Positions 53,896-63,013 of a stretch of 64,000 bases of DNA are shown here, one piece after another (position 1 is the first letter of the stretch; each line of letters opens with the position of its first letter). The position numbers and the translations under genes were made by a program. Under the pieces are notes generated by a model. That model had not been told where the DNA came from, did no database searches, and saw only the letters and a list, made by a program, of their open reading frames with translations. The DNA is taken from positions 1-64,000 of the forward strand of contig NZ_JAELUH010000007.1 in NCBI RefSeq assembly GCF_016429215.1. The letters run 5' to 3'. The DNA is from Herbaspirillum sp. ASV7. Lineage in GTDB: Bacteria > Pseudomonadota > Gammaproteobacteria > Burkholderiales > Burkholderiaceae_D.

Positions 53896-54701
53896 GGCAG
53901 GGCTCCTTGCAGGGATGGCGACAGGGTCGACGACGCGGTGGTGACAGGCGTTGGCGTGGCGGCTTGCTCCGGGGCGCCATAGATGCGGTTGAGGTGGTGC
54001 TCATCCAGCGCATCGCCGCTGCCGTCGAAGACCAGCTGGCCGCCGGCCAGGCCGACGATGCGGTCGCCGAATTCGCGGGCATAGTCCACCTGGTGCAGGT
54101 TGCAGATCACGGTGATGCCCAGCTCGCGCGAGGCCGCCCGCAGGTAGTGCAGGACCAGGCGCGAAGTCTTGGGGTCGAGGCTGGCCACCGGTTCGTCGGC
54201 CAGGATCACCTGCGGCTGCTGGGCCAGGGCGCGGGCGATGCCGACCCGCTGGCGCTGGCCGCCGGAGAGCGCATCGGTACGCTGGTCGGCCTTGTGATCG
54301 AGTTCCACCCGGCGCAGGCACTCCATGGCCAGGGCCACATCCCGGCGCGAGAACAATTGCAGCATCGAGGCCAGCGTGGAGACATGGCCCAGGCGGCCGG
54401 TCAGGGTGTTCTTGAGCACCGACAGGCGCGGCACCACATTGTGATGCTGGAAGATCATCGCCACCTCGCGGCGCAGCTGGCGTACCTGCCGGGCACGGCT
54501 GTCGGTGGCATCGAAGCCGGCCACCTGCAACTGGCCCGAGCTGGCTTGCACCAGGCCGTTGATACAGCGCAGCAGGGTCGACTTGCCCGCCCCGGAGGGG
54601 CCTAGCACGACCAGGAACTGGCCGGCCGGGACGTCCAGGTCGATGCCGCGCAGCACGGCCTGGCTGCCGTACTGCTTGCAGAGGGCACGGATATGGATCA
54701 T
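53892..54701 (-). CDS. phnC: Phosphonate ABC transporter ATP-binding protein
   Basis: A 269-residue ATPase: Walker A LGPSGAGKSTLLRCINGL, Q-loop region MIFQHHNVVPRLSVLKNTL, signature ALSGGQRQRVGIARAL, Walker B VILADEPVASLDP and the switch NLHQVDYARE. The PRLSVLKNTLTGRLG stretch is typical of PhnC. It overlaps phnD by 4 bases. The C-terminal tail is Ala/Thr/Ser-rich. Confidence 0.96.
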   Translation of the reverse strand: MIHIRALCKQYGSQAVLRGIDLDVPAGQFLVVLGPSGAGKSTLLRCINGLVQASSGQLQVAGFDATDSRARQVRQLRREVAMIFQHHNVVPRLSVLKNTLTGRLGHVSTLASMLQLFSRRDVALAMECLRRVELDHKADQRTDALSGGQRQRVGIARALAQQPQVILADEPVASLDPKTSRLVLHYLRAASRELGITVICNLHQVDYAREFGDRIVGLAGGQLVFDGSGDALDEHHLNRIYGAPEQAATPTPVTTASSTLSPSLQGALP

Positions 54702-55564
54702 TTCATGGCCTTCAGATCCAGCTTGAGGATCTTGGCGGTGTCGCGCACGACGTCATAGGCGGCGTCGGTGGTGGGGACGAAACCGTTGAGCACGCCCTGG
54801 TCTCCCCATTGCACATCCTTGATGCTGGCGAAGGCGGCAGCGATCTTCTGCTTCAGGGCCGGATCCAGGTCGCGGCGCCAGACCATGGGTGACTCGGGGA
54901 TGTCGGGCGAGGTCCAGACCACGTTCAGATCGGCCTGCTGCACCACGCCCCTGGCGACGGCCGCAGCCAGGATGCGGTCTGCCACGGCAGCGGCATCGAC
55001 CTTCTTGTTGGCCACGGCCAGGATGCTGGCGTCATGCGAACCGGAGAAGATCACCCGCGCAAAATATTTGTTGGGGTCGATGTTGAGCTTTTGCAGGGCG
55101 GCGCTGGGGAACAGGTGGCCGGAGGCCGAGGAGGGATCGACGAAGGCCATGGTACGGCCCTTGAGCTGTTCCAGCGATTGCAGTCCGCTGTCGCGGCGGG
55201 TGATGATGAGGCTCTTGTAGTAGCTGCGGCCGCTCTTCTTGGTCTCGGCCACGGCGAAGGCTTCGACATTGGCCACCGAGCTGGCCAGTACATAGGAGAA
55301 AGGTCCGAGGTAGGCCACGTCCAGCTTGCGCGCACGCAGGGCTTCGATGATGCCGTTGTAGTCGGTGGCGATGAAGGGCTTGACCGGCATGCCCAGCTGC
55401 TGTTGCAGGGTGTCGATGACGGCCTTGCTGTTTTCCAGCATGGATTGCGAATCCTCGGCCGGGATCAGGCCCACCGTCAGCGTCTGGGCGGCGCTGGCCG
55501 TCTGGCTCAGCGGGAGGCAGGCGAGGGCGCCCAGGCACAGGGCGAGCAGTCTACGTCGTTGCAT
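54698..55564 (-). CDS. phnD: Phosphonate ABC transporter substrate-binding protein
   Basis: A 288-residue periplasmic binding protein. The signal peptide (MQRRRLLALCLGALACLPLS) ends near SAAQ; LTVGLIPAEDSQSMLENSKA, FIATDYNGIIEALRARKLDVAYLGPFSYVLA (in part) and FVDPSSASGHLFPSAAL are PhnD signatures that build the phosphonate pocket. Of two near ATG codons, the one complementary to 55562-55564 has AAGGA at 6 bases. It is the first gene of the phosphonate operon, divergent from a LysR gene. Confidence 0.95.
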   Translation of the reverse strand: MQRRRLLALCLGALACLPLSQTASAAQTLTVGLIPAEDSQSMLENSKAVIDTLQQQLGMPVKPFIATDYNGIIEALRARKLDVAYLGPFSYVLASSVANVEAFAVAETKKSGRSYYKSLIITRRDSGLQSLEQLKGRTMAFVDPSSASGHLFPSAALQKLNIDPNKYFARVIFSGSHDASILAVANKKVDAAAVADRILAAAVARGVVQQADLNVVWTSPDIPESPMVWRRDLDPALKQKIAAAFASIKDVQWGDQGVLNGFVPTTDAAYDVVRDTAKILKLDLKAMK

Positions 55565-55679
55565 GTCCATTCCTTGTCGAAGTGGCGTCCCGGGATGGGG
55601 CGCGATAGGCGGCTGCCGGCAGGGCCGACAACGCTCGGGGTCAGTGGGCGCATATCGCAAGGCACTGACAGGACACAGG

Positions 55680-55754
55680 TTAAATAGACTTTGTGACGGC
55701 CCTATTATCGATATAATCGTAAAAAATAGAATTATCTATTGATAGGATCTATAG
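55680..55754. promoter_or_regulatory. AT-rich divergent control region phnD / LysR gene
   Basis: In contrast with its surroundings the segment is AT-rich and contains overlapping inverted repeats: CTATTGATAG, ATCTATAGAT and the TTATCGATATAA block. This fits operator sites of the adjacent LysR regulator and two divergent promoters. Bases 55565-55679 contain no gene. Confidence 0.5.
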
Positions 55755-56615
55755 ATGACCCCATCACAACTACGTGCCTTCTTGGCCGTTGCCCGCCATC
55801 GCGGCTTTTCGGCCGCTGCCCGGGCGCTGGGCGTGAGCCAGCCTACCCTGACCACCCAGGTGCAGTCGCTGGAGCGCGAACATAACGTGGAGCTGTTCTT
55901 CCGGCGCGGGCGGCGGGTCGACCTGTCCGAGACCGCGCAGCGCCTCTTGCCGATCGCCCAGAACATCGCCGAGCTGGAGCTCGACGCCCTGAACCTGCTG
56001 GTCAACTCGGGTGCCCTGCACGTCGGCCACCTGCGCATCGGCGCGGTCGGGCCTTTCCACGTGATCGAGATGGTGGATGCCTACCGCGCCCGCTATCCCA
56101 AGGTAGAGCTGTCGATCAAGCTGGGCAATTCGGCCCAGTCACTGGCCGACCTGGAAAACTACGTCACCGACGTGGCCGTGCTGGCCAGCTTCAACGACGA
56201 TGCGCGTTTCCATGCGGTGCCCTATGCCGATCATGCGGTGGTGCTCTTCGTGCATCGCGATCATCCCTTCTACCAGCGCGACTCGGTGGCCCTGGCCGAA
56301 CTGGACCAGCAGCCCATGCTCATGCGCGAGCAGGGCTCGACCACCCGGCTGGCGCTGGAGAAGGTGATGCAGCAGGCCGGCATCACGCCACGCGTGGTGA
56401 TGGAGATCGGCAGCCGCGAGGCGTTGCGCGAGGCGGTGGCGCGCGGCCTGGGGTTGGGCACGGTGTCGGAGGCCGAGTTCATCCCCGACGAGCGCTTCCG
56501 CATGGTGCGTATCGAGGGCGATCCGGTGAGCACCCATACCTATGTGTATTGCCTGGCCGAGCGGCGCGAGGGGCGGCTGGTGGGCTCCTTCATGAAGATC
56601 GCCCAGCGTCTGTGA
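55755..56615 (+). CDS. LysR-family regulator of the phosphonate operon
   Basis: A 286-residue LysR regulator: N-terminal HTH MTPSQLRAFLAVARHRGFSA and ALGVSQPTLTTQVQSLE, and a C-terminal effector domain (HLRIGAVGPFHVIEMVDAYR). It is divergent from phnD across a 190-base gap with several inverted repeats, so it most likely regulates the phn genes and itself; the co-inducer is unknown. Genes of this sort are often called PhnR or CynR-like, and I give no symbol. Confidence 0.85.
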   Translation: MTPSQLRAFLAVARHRGFSAAARALGVSQPTLTTQVQSLEREHNVELFFRRGRRVDLSETAQRLLPIAQNIAELELDALNLLVNSGALHVGHLRIGAVGPFHVIEMVDAYRARYPKVELSIKLGNSAQSLADLENYVTDVAVLASFNDDARFHAVPYADHAVVLFVHRDHPFYQRDSVALAELDQQPMLMREQGSTTRLALEKVMQQAGITPRVVMEIGSREALREAVARGLGLGTVSEAEFIPDERFRMVRIEGDPVSTHTYVYCLAERREGRLVGSFMKIAQRL

Positions 56616-56691
56616 GCGTGGGGGCCGGCCGAGGACGGGGCTTTGGCTTATCATTACGGTTTGCCCATTTTCGGGGTAGTGGAGAGCAACC

Positions 56692-56994
56692 GTGATCAAG
56701 CATATCGTGATGTGGAAGTTGAAGGACCATGCAGAAGGCGCCGACAAGGCCACCAACCTGCAAAAGATGAAGCAGCTGCTCGACAGCTGCGCCAATGTCG
56801 TGCCCGGCATCCTGAAGTTCGAGGCGGTGCTGGCCCAGCCCGGCCTGGAAGCCACCTACGACGTGGTGCTGTACTCCGAATTCGCCTCGCGCGCGGCCCT
56901 GGATGCCTACCAGGACCATCCCGACCACGTCGCCATCAAGCCCTTCATCGGTGCCGTGCGCGAAGCGCGCCAATGCATGGACTACGAAGTCTGA
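56692..56994 (+). CDS. Dabb-family stress-responsive A/B-barrel protein
   Basis: A 100-residue protein of the Dabb dimeric alpha/beta-barrel family (MIKHIVMWKLKDHAEGADKA; YDVVLYSEFASRAALDAYQDHPDH in part). The start is GTG at 56692 after GGAGAG. Function of bacterial members is unknown. The thioesterase gene begins 10 bases downstream and is likely co-transcribed. Confidence 0.85.
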   Translation: MIKHIVMWKLKDHAEGADKATNLQKMKQLLDSCANVVPGILKFEAVLAQPGLEATYDVVLYSEFASRAALDAYQDHPDHVAIKPFIGAVREARQCMDYEV

Positions 56995-57004
56995 GGCCCG
57001 CGCA

Positions 57005-57439
57005 ATGAGCCTGGCGATGACCGAAGTCTTCCCGCAGGGGAATCCCTACCTGCAGGCCCTGGGGGTGGAAGTGCTGGAGTATGGCGATGACCGCGCCGTC
57101 ATGTCGCTGCTGCTCAAGCCCGAGTTCATGAACAGCTGGCAGGTGGCGCAGGGCGGCATCTCGATGACCATGCTCGATGTGGCCATGGGCCTGTCGGCCC
57201 GCGCCGGCGTGCCCGATGCCAAGTCCTCGGCGACGGTGGAGATGAGCACCAGCTTCCTGCAGCCGGCTGGCCACGCGGGCGAGACCATCGTGGCACGCGG
57301 CCATACCTATCACCGCTCCACCACCATGTGCTTCTGCCAGGCTGAACTCTGGAACGGCCAGCGCCTGGTGGCCAAGGCCATGGGGACTTTCAAGCTGATC
57401 CGCCGGCTCGATATCTCCCGGAAGCTCGACCACGAATGA
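57005..57439 (+). CDS. PaaI-type hotdog thioesterase
   Basis: A 144-residue hotdog-fold protein. SWQVAQGGISMTMLDVAMGLSA has the catalytic-region G-G-x(5)-D pattern (SMTMLDVAMG) of the PaaI/YbgC thioesterases, and SATVEMSTSFLQPAG is the second conserved strand. It probably hydrolyses an acyl- or aryl-CoA; the substrate is unknown. ATG 57005 lies 10 bases after the Dabb gene; the frame open from 56903 overlaps that gene and is not used. Confidence 0.85.
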   Translation: MSLAMTEVFPQGNPYLQALGVEVLEYGDDRAVMSLLLKPEFMNSWQVAQGGISMTMLDVAMGLSARAGVPDAKSSATVEMSTSFLQPAGHAGETIVARGHTYHRSTTMCFCQAELWNGQRLVAKAMGTFKLIRRLDISRKLDHE

Positions 57440-57482
57440 GGCCGTCGCGGCCTGGTTTCACTTTTTCAGCAGGAATACGCAC

Positions 57483-57902
57483 ATGAACATCACCGTAGGC
57501 AACTGGGAGACCCTGCGCGCCCACGCCCAACCGATCCGCTTTGAAGTCTTTGTCGATGAACAGAAGGTGCCGGCCGAGATCGAACTCGACGAGATGGATG
57601 CCCTCAGCATCCACGCCGTGGCCTATGACGAGGCCGGCCAGCCGCTGGCGACCGGCCGCCTGCTGCCCGATGGCCATATCGGCCGCATGGCGGTGCGCCG
57701 CGCGGGACGCGGCCAGGGTGTCGGTGGGGCGGTCCTGCAGGCCTTGATCGATGCCGCCCGCCAGCGTGGCGACCGCGAAGTCATCCTCAATGCCCAGACC
57801 CATGCCGCTCCCTTCTACGCCAGGTACGGTTTCGCGCGGGAAGGCGAGGAATTCATGGAGGCCGGCATCCCCCACATCACCATGCGCGCCAGCCTGGCCT
57901 GA
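57483..57902 (+). CDS. GNAT-family N-acetyltransferase
   Basis: A 139-residue acetyltransferase: IRFEVFVDEQKVPAEIELDE near the N terminus, the acetyl-CoA loop MAVRRAGRGQGVGGAVLQAL (R/Q-x-x-G-x-G/A) and APFYARYGFAREGEEFMEAGIPH. The pattern RxxVFVxEQ-VPxExExDxxD with a C-terminal HxxM is common to a group of small uncharacterised GNATs near ElaA. Substrate unknown. It is preceded by AGCAGGAA. Confidence 0.88.
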   Translation: MNITVGNWETLRAHAQPIRFEVFVDEQKVPAEIELDEMDALSIHAVAYDEAGQPLATGRLLPDGHIGRMAVRRAGRGQGVGGAVLQALIDAARQRGDREVILNAQTHAAPFYARYGFAREGEEFMEAGIPHITMRASLA

Positions 57903-57917
57903 CGTCGCGCTCCGGGC

Positions 57918-59489
57918 TCAGGCCGGCTGGGCCGGACCGCCAGGGCGTGCTTCTTCCAGGCGGAAGTAGCAGAGCTGGGTGCCCAGTTCGCGCGCGCGTT
58001 CGGCCACGGCCAGCGAGGTGGTGGCCAGTTCTTCCGAGGCCGCCGCGTTGCGCTGGGTGGTCTCGTTCAATTGCGCCATGGCCGAGCCGATTTCCTGCAC
58101 ACCTTCCTCCTGCATGCGCGAGGATTGCGTGATCTGGTTGATCTGGCGCGAGGCCTGGCGGATCCCCTGCAGGGTACCGTCGACCAGGCGCTGACTGGTC
58201 TCTTCGGCTGTGTCCACGCTTTGCTGGGCAATCACGCTGATCTCATGCGCGCTGTCCTGGCTGCGCTCGGCCAGCTTGCGGATTTCCGCCGCCACTACCG
58301 AGAAGCCCCGGCCATGCTCGCCAGCGCGGGCCGCCTCGATGGCGGCATTCAGGGCCAGCAGGTTGGTCTGGTAGGCGATGTCATCGATCACGCCGACCTG
58401 GCGGGCGATGCCGCGCATGGCCGAGACCGTGCTCTGCACGGCTGCGCCGCTCTTGTCGGCATCGGCTGCGGCGGCCAGGGCGATCTGGTCGGTGCGGCGG
58501 GCGTGTTCGCCGGTTTCCTGGATGGCCTGGCTCATGCTGGCGATGGCACTGTGGACCTCTTCCACGGCGGCAGCCTGTTCGCTGGAGGCCTGAGCCAGTG
58601 CATAGGCGGTCGAGTTGAGCTGACGCGATGAGTCGCCCAGCGACTGGGTCGACAGCGTGACGCTGCGCATGATTTCGGTGAGGCGCTCGCGCATGGTATG
58701 CATGGCGTAGAGCAGGCTGCTGCGGTCGTTGCGGCGCAGATTTACCGCGATGCCCAGGTTGCCGTCGGCGATCTGGCGCACGATGTGGGCGGCGTAGGCC
58801 GGCTCGCCCCCGAGCTCGCGGCGCAGGCCGACGATGATCCACAGCGCCAATGCCATGCCCACCACCAGCGCCGCGGCGGCGATCTCCAGGTTGCGCGTGC
58901 GCAGCTGCTCGTACTCGGCCAGGGCTTCATCGTAGACCTGGCGGGTCTGGGTTTCCTGAAGCTTGCTGAGGGTAGCCAGTTGCGTGGCCAGGGTGGAGAG
59001 CAGCGGCGTGATCTGCGGCCACAGGCGGTTGGCCTGGCTGACCTGGGCCGTGCTGATGAATTCGATGACCTGGGTGCGCTGGTTCTGGTAGGACTTCCAG
59101 CTTTGCTCGAAACGGCTGGCTTCGGCCTGCTCGGCCGGCGACAGCACGGTGTTCTTGTAGGCTTGCCAGCCTTGCTCGAAGCGTTCGTCCAGTTCCTTGA
59201 GGCGTCCCAGCCACTGGCGGATCTGGGCTTCATTGCTGGTGCTGTCGGGCTCGGCCTGCACATTGACCAGCATCAGCGCCCGCCCCATCACGTCGCGATT
59301 GAGATAGAGCGCATCCCGTACACGCGAGAGATCGATCAGGGCCATGGTGCAGTCTTCGTAGACATGCTTGAGCTTGTCGTTGCTGGAGGCCATGCCCAGC
59401 ATGTCGCGCCAGGCCAGCAGCAGCACGCTGGCGCACAGCACCACCACCAGGATCCCCAGCCGGGCGGTGACCGTCAATTTCCGTTGCAC
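57918..59489 (-). CDS. Methyl-accepting chemotaxis protein (four-helix-bundle sensor)
   Basis: A 523-residue chemoreceptor. Membrane segment 1 at ~11-30, a periplasmic four-helix-bundle domain (~31-205), membrane segment 2 (~206-228), a HAMP region and a cytoplasmic signalling domain with the hairpin tip [33 protein letters not shown] (in part). The protein ends in a short tail ([16 protein letters not shown]) with no CheR-binding pentapeptide. Its ligand cannot be read off. The 291-base upstream gap holds a hairpin whose conserved core resembles part of the glycine aptamer (see findings). Confidence 0.95.
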   Translation of the reverse strand: MQRKLTVTARLGILVVVLCASVLLLAWRDMLGMASSNDKLKHVYEDCTMALIDLSRVRDALYLNRDVMGRALMLVNVQAEPDSTSNEAQIRQWLGRLKELDERFEQGWQAYKNTVLSPAEQAEASRFEQSWKSYQNQRTQVIEFISTAQVSQANRLWPQITPLLSTLATQLATLSKLQETQTRQVYDEALAEYEQLRTRNLEIAAAALVVGMALALWIIVGLRRELGGEPAYAAHIVRQIADGNLGIAVNLRRNDRSSLLYAMHTMRERLTEIMRSVTLSTQSLGDSSRQLNSTAYALAQASSEQAAAVEEVHSAIASMSQAIQETGEHARRTDQIALAAAADADKSGAAVQSTVSAMRGIARQVGVIDDIAYQTNLLALNAAIEAARAGEHGRGFSVVAAEIRKLAERSQDSAHEISVIAQQSVDTAEETSQRLVDGTLQGIRQASRQINQITQSSRMQEEGVQEIGSAMAQLNETTQRNAAASEELATTSLAVAERARELGTQLCYFRLEEARPGGPAQPA

Positions 59490-59609
59490 GATGTTTTCCT
59501 TGTCATTGCTTTCCCTAGCTGGCCACTATATCGCGGTTTTTTGTTGCCGTGCAGTATGAACAGTAAACCATATTCTAGCCGTGTAGACTGTATGAATGTG
59601 GTTACCCAC

Positions 59610-59670
59610 AATACCCGCCTGCAAGTGCCTGAGAGATACTTGCGCCCGAACCGGGGAGGGGGAGTTCTCC
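59610..59670 (-). ncRNA. Possible riboswitch-like RNA hairpin upstream of the chemoreceptor gene
   Basis: Read on the minus strand, GGGCGCAAGTAT is followed by CTCTCAGGCA (59626-59635) and CTTGC, with GGGAGA earlier that could pair with TCTCTC. CTCTCAGGCA and an upstream GCAA are conserved in glycine aptamers, but the P2 and P3b parts are missing or reduced. GCAAGT/ACTTGC form a 6-bp stem in either orientation. About 120 bases separate it from the chemoreceptor start. It is a tentative call. Confidence 0.2.
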
Positions 59671-59780
59671 CGGACTAACAAAAAGCCCTAACAAGAAGCC
59701 CTAACGGACGACGATCCGGCCAAGGCAGGCGGCTGGTGCAGTTGGACCAGCTGGTATTTGATGTTTAAGGAGAAACCAAC

Positions 59781-61106
59781 ATGACGGCACAAAAACCGCC
59801 CATCTACAAATCGCTGTATTTCCAGGTCCTGGTTGCCATCGTCATCGGCATCGCACTGGGCCATTTCTACCCATCCACGGGTGAAGCCATGAAGCCGCTG
59901 GGCGATGGCTTCGTCAAGCTGATCAAGATGATCATCGCACCGGTGATCTTCTGTACCGTTGTCATCGGCATTGCCGGCATGGAAGACATGAAGAAGGTCG
60001 GCAAGACCGGCGGCCTGGCGCTGCTGTACTTCGAAGTGGTGAGCACCGTTGCGCTCATCATCGGCCTGTTGCTGGTGAACTTCCTGCAGCCGGGCGTGGG
60101 CATGAACGTCGACCCGACCACGCTTGATACCAAGAGCATCGCCTCCTACACCGCGCCTGGCAAGCTGGGTTCGGTCACCGACTTCGTCATGAGCATCATC
60201 CCATCGAGCATGTTCGATGCGTTTGCCAAGGGTGACGTGCTGCAGGTGCTGCTGGTGGCGGTGCTGTTCGGCTTCGCGCTGCACAAGTTCGGCGGTCGCG
60301 GCACCCTGGTGTTCGATTTCATCGAGAAGATCTCCCACGTGCTCTTCTCGGTGGTGGGCGCGATCATGAAAGTGGCTCCCATCGGTGCCTTCGGTGCCAT
60401 GTCCTTCACCATCGGCAAGTACGGCGTGGGTTCGCTGTTCTCCCTGGCCAAGCTGATGGGTACCTTCTACCTGACCTGCCTGCTGTTCATCTTCGTGGTG
60501 CTGGGGATCATCACCCGCCTGCATGGCTTCTCGGTGTGGAAGTTCGTCAAGTACATCAAGGAAGAACTGCTGATCGTGCTGGGTACCTCCTCCTCGGAAT
60601 CGGTGCTGCCGCGCATGCTGGCCAAGATGGAAAACGCCGGCGCCAAGAAGACCGTGGTCGGTCTGGTGATCCCCACCGGCTACTCGTTCAACCTGGACGG
60701 CACCGCCATCTACCTGACCATGGCTGCGGTGTTCATCGCCCAGGCGACCAACACTCCCATGACCTTCATCCAGGAACTGACGCTGTTGGGCGTGCTGCTG
60801 CTGACCTCCAAGGGCGCAGCCGGCATCACCGGTTCCGGCTTCATCGTGCTGGCCGCGACCTTGTCGGCGGTGGGCCATGTGCCGGTCGCGGGCCTGGCGC
60901 TGATCCTGGGTATCGACCGCTTCATGTCGGAAGCACGCGCCCTGACCAATACCATCGGTAACGGCGTGGCCACCCTGGTCGTGGCCAAGTGGAGTGGCGA
61001 GCTCGACATGGAGCGCCTGCAGAAGGTGCTCAACAACGAGACCGTGGAAGACGCCCAAGCGCCGGAAGCGATCCTGGATCGTTCCGAGGCCAAGATGCAC
61101 CACTAA
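59781..61106 (+). CDS. dctA: C4-dicarboxylate/proton symporter DctA
   Basis: A 441-residue member of the DAACS family: [40 protein letters not shown], the serine-rich hairpin [21 protein letters not shown] (in part), [23 protein letters not shown] (in part) and [17 protein letters not shown]. It imports succinate, fumarate and malate with protons or sodium. ATG 59781 has AAGGAG at 8 bases. No dctBD genes are nearby; control probably comes from elsewhere. A hairpin after the gene (61136-61190) may terminate it. Confidence 0.95.
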   Translation: MTAQKPPIYKSLYFQVLVAIVIGIALGHFYPSTGEAMKPLGDGFVKLIKMIIAPVIFCTVVIGIAGMEDMKKVGKTGGLALLYFEVVSTVALIIGLLLVNFLQPGVGMNVDPTTLDTKSIASYTAPGKLGSVTDFVMSIIPSSMFDAFAKGDVLQVLLVAVLFGFALHKFGGRGTLVFDFIEKISHVLFSVVGAIMKVAPIGAFGAMSFTIGKYGVGSLFSLAKLMGTFYLTCLLFIFVVLGIITRLHGFSVWKFVKYIKEELLIVLGTSSSESVLPRMLAKMENAGAKKTVVGLVIPTGYSFNLDGTAIYLTMAAVFIAQATNTPMTFIQELTLLGVLLLTSKGAAGITGSGFIVLAATLSAVGHVPVAGLALILGIDRFMSEARALTNTIGNGVATLVVAKWSGELDMERLQKVLNNETVEDAQAPEAILDRSEAKMHH

Positions 61107-61135
61107 GCCCAGTCCTGGCTGTTGCCGGAGGCTTT

Positions 61136-61190
61136 CATCGGCCCCATCCCCGTGCTGTCCTGCAGCCCGGCGGTGGGGGCGATGGCTTTT
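61136..61190 (+). terminator. Probable terminator after dctA
   Basis: CATCGGCCCCA (61136-61146) pairs with TGGGGGCGATG (61174-61184) with one mismatch, followed by GCTTTTC. The loop is long, and the structure touches the end of the convergent LysR gene. Confidence 0.45.
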
Positions 61191-62104
61191 CAGGGCCGGC
61201 GCACGGCCTGGGTGAGGAAGTCGACGAAGGCGCGCACCCGTGCCGACAGATGGCGGTTATGCGGGTAGAGCAGCGAAAAGCGCCGGGTGCGATGGCCGGC
61301 CGCCTGCAAGACCTCGACCAGCTCGCCCCGACGCACGGCGGCCTCGGCCACGAAGTGGTAGATCTGGAACAGCCCGCCCCCGGCAATGGCCCAGTTCACG
61401 CAGCCGAGCACGTCGTCGTGGATGCGCTGGCGGCTCTGGAAATGGAAGTCGAGATCGCGGCCCTGTGCATCCCTGAAGATCCAGGGCATGGCGCGCCCGC
61501 TGCTGGGCAGGATGAACTGGATGCAGTCGTGCTGCTCCAGATCACTCACGGTCATTGGCGAGCCGCGCCTTTGCAGGTAGGTCGGGGCGGCAAAGACGCC
61601 CAGCGTGGGCTCCTCCAGCGGCACGGCGATGAGCCGGGAATCCGGCGGTACCCCCAGGCGGATGGCCAGGTCGAAGCCTTCCTCCACGAAATCCACTACC
61701 CGGTTGGCGATGCTCAGTTCCAGCTCGATCTGCGGATAGGCTTGCTGGAAGCGCGGCAACAGGGGCAGTAGCCGGAAATGGGCATAGGGCGTGCCCACGC
61801 TGATGCGCAAGGGGCCGGCCGGCGCCTTCTGGCGGCCGGTGAGAGCACGCTCGGCATCGGCGATCTGCTCCAGTGCCTGCTGGCATTGCCGATGGTACAG
61901 GCTGCCCTCCGGGGTGAGGCGGATCTGGCGGGTGGTGCGCACGAACAGGCGTACCCCCAGGCGCGACTCCAGGCGGCTGATGGAGCGGCTCACCGAGGCC
62001 GGCGTCAGGCCCAGAGCCTCGGCGGCGGCGGTGAAGCTGCCCAGTTCGGCGGCCTTGCAAAAGAGTTCGATACTGCCTAGCTGGACGGGGTCGAAGCTTC
62101 TCAT
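61190..62104 (-). CDS. LysR-family regulator
   Basis: A 304-residue LysR regulator of the CrgA-like type: IELFCKAAELGSFTAAAEAL, LTPASVSRSISRLESRLGVR, then an effector domain (PAGPLRISVGTPYAHFRLLP, FDLAIRLGVPPDSRLIA). It is divergent from the DJ-1/PfpI gene with 149 bases between the starts, and likely regulates that gene. The inducer is unknown. Confidence 0.9.
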   Translation of the reverse strand: MRSFDPVQLGSIELFCKAAELGSFTAAAEALGLTPASVSRSISRLESRLGVRLFVRTTRQIRLTPEGSLYHRQCQQALEQIADAERALTGRQKAPAGPLRISVGTPYAHFRLLPLLPRFQQAYPQIELELSIANRVVDFVEEGFDLAIRLGVPPDSRLIAVPLEEPTLGVFAAPTYLQRRGSPMTVSDLEQHDCIQFILPSSGRAMPWIFRDAQGRDLDFHFQSRQRIHDDVLGCVNWAIAGGGLFQIYHFVAEAAVRRGELVEVLQAAGHRTRRFSLLYPHNRHLSARVRAFVDFLTQAVRRP

Positions 62105-62253
62105 TTGTTCAATGCTGTAATGAATGAATTGATTCGAAGGCAGTTTATCGCCGTTTTCATCGTGAATATAGTGTCATCCATGCCGGCTGATCGGGTTGGG
62201 AGTCGTCCCGCCCGTATTGCCTGTACTTTGAAAAATGAATGAAAGGACTGACC

Positions 62254-62952
62254 ATGACCACCCCCAACATCCTGATGATCGTCACCTCCAGCAGCCGCAT
62301 GGGCAACACCGACAAGCCCACCGGCCTGTGGGCCGAGGAGCTGGCGGCCCCTTACTACGCGCTGCTCGATGCCGGCGCCTCGGTGGTGATTGCCTCCACC
62401 GCCGGCGGCCGTGCGCCCATCGACCCAGGCAGCATCAAGGCCGTGGGCCAGAACGACGCCATCGTCGAGCGCATGCTGGCCGATGCCGACCTGCAGGACC
62501 GTATCGCCCATACCCAAGCCCTGGCCGAGGTGCAGGTGGCGGGTTTCGATGCGGTGTTCTTCCCCGGCGGACACGGCACCATGTGGGACCTGCCCACCGA
62601 TGCCAATGTGAAGGCGATTGTCGAAGCCGCCTACGCTGCAGGCAAGTTCATCGCCTCGGTCTGCCACGGTGCTGCAGGCCTGGTGTCGGCGGTGCGTGCG
62701 GACGGCAAGCCGATGGTCGAGGGCAAGCGCGTGAACTCCTTCACCGACGCCGAGGAGCGTGAGGTCGGCCTGGCCGAGGTGGTGCCGTTCCTGCTGGAGA
62801 GCCGTCTGCGCGCGCTGGGCGGGGTGTTCGAAGGAGCGGATAACTGGCAGGTGTTCGCCATCCGCGATGGCCAGTTGATTACCGGCCAGAATCCGCAGTC
62901 GTCGGAGCGGGTTGCACAGATCCTGCTGGAGGCGCTGGCAATCGCCGCTTGA
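62254..62952 (+). CDS. DJ-1/PfpI (class I glutamine-amidotransferase-like) protein
   Basis: A 232-residue HchA/Hsp31-like protein: GLWAEELAAPYY with the active-site acidic residue, FDAVFFPGGHGTMWDLP and the nucleophile elbow SVCHGAAGLV (Cys137-His138). Such proteins have been reported as glyoxalase III or deglycase-type, or as chaperones. Its LysR neighbour suggests induction by an electrophile or another stress. ATG 62254 has AAAGGA at 6 bases; the earlier frame start at 62239 is rejected for that reason. Confidence 0.9.
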   Translation: MTTPNILMIVTSSSRMGNTDKPTGLWAEELAAPYYALLDAGASVVIASTAGGRAPIDPGSIKAVGQNDAIVERMLADADLQDRIAHTQALAEVQVAGFDAVFFPGGHGTMWDLPTDANVKAIVEAAYAAGKFIASVCHGAAGLVSAVRADGKPMVEGKRVNSFTDAEEREVGLAEVVPFLLESRLRALGGVFEGADNWQVFAIRDGQLITGQNPQSSERVAQILLEALAIAA

Positions 62953-62972
62953 GCGGGCTGCCAGGGTGAAGA

Positions 62973-63013
62973 TCCGGGCGGGCCATGCGGTGCCGGCCGG
63001 ACTCAGTTTTTTT
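62973..63013 (+). terminator. Possible terminator after the DJ-1/PfpI gene
   Basis: TCCGG (62973-62977) and CCGGA (62997-63001) with further pairing between GGGC and GCC, followed by a T run from 63007. The stem is imperfect, and it overlaps the 3' end of the convergent permease gene. Confidence 0.35.

Noticed and set aside
59581-59700. A thiamine-pyrophosphate riboswitch on the plus strand (CTGAGAGATAC) before dctA.
   Set aside because: The other obligatory TPP elements (GGGGTGC before and ACCTGAT after) are missing, and dctA is not a thiamine gene.
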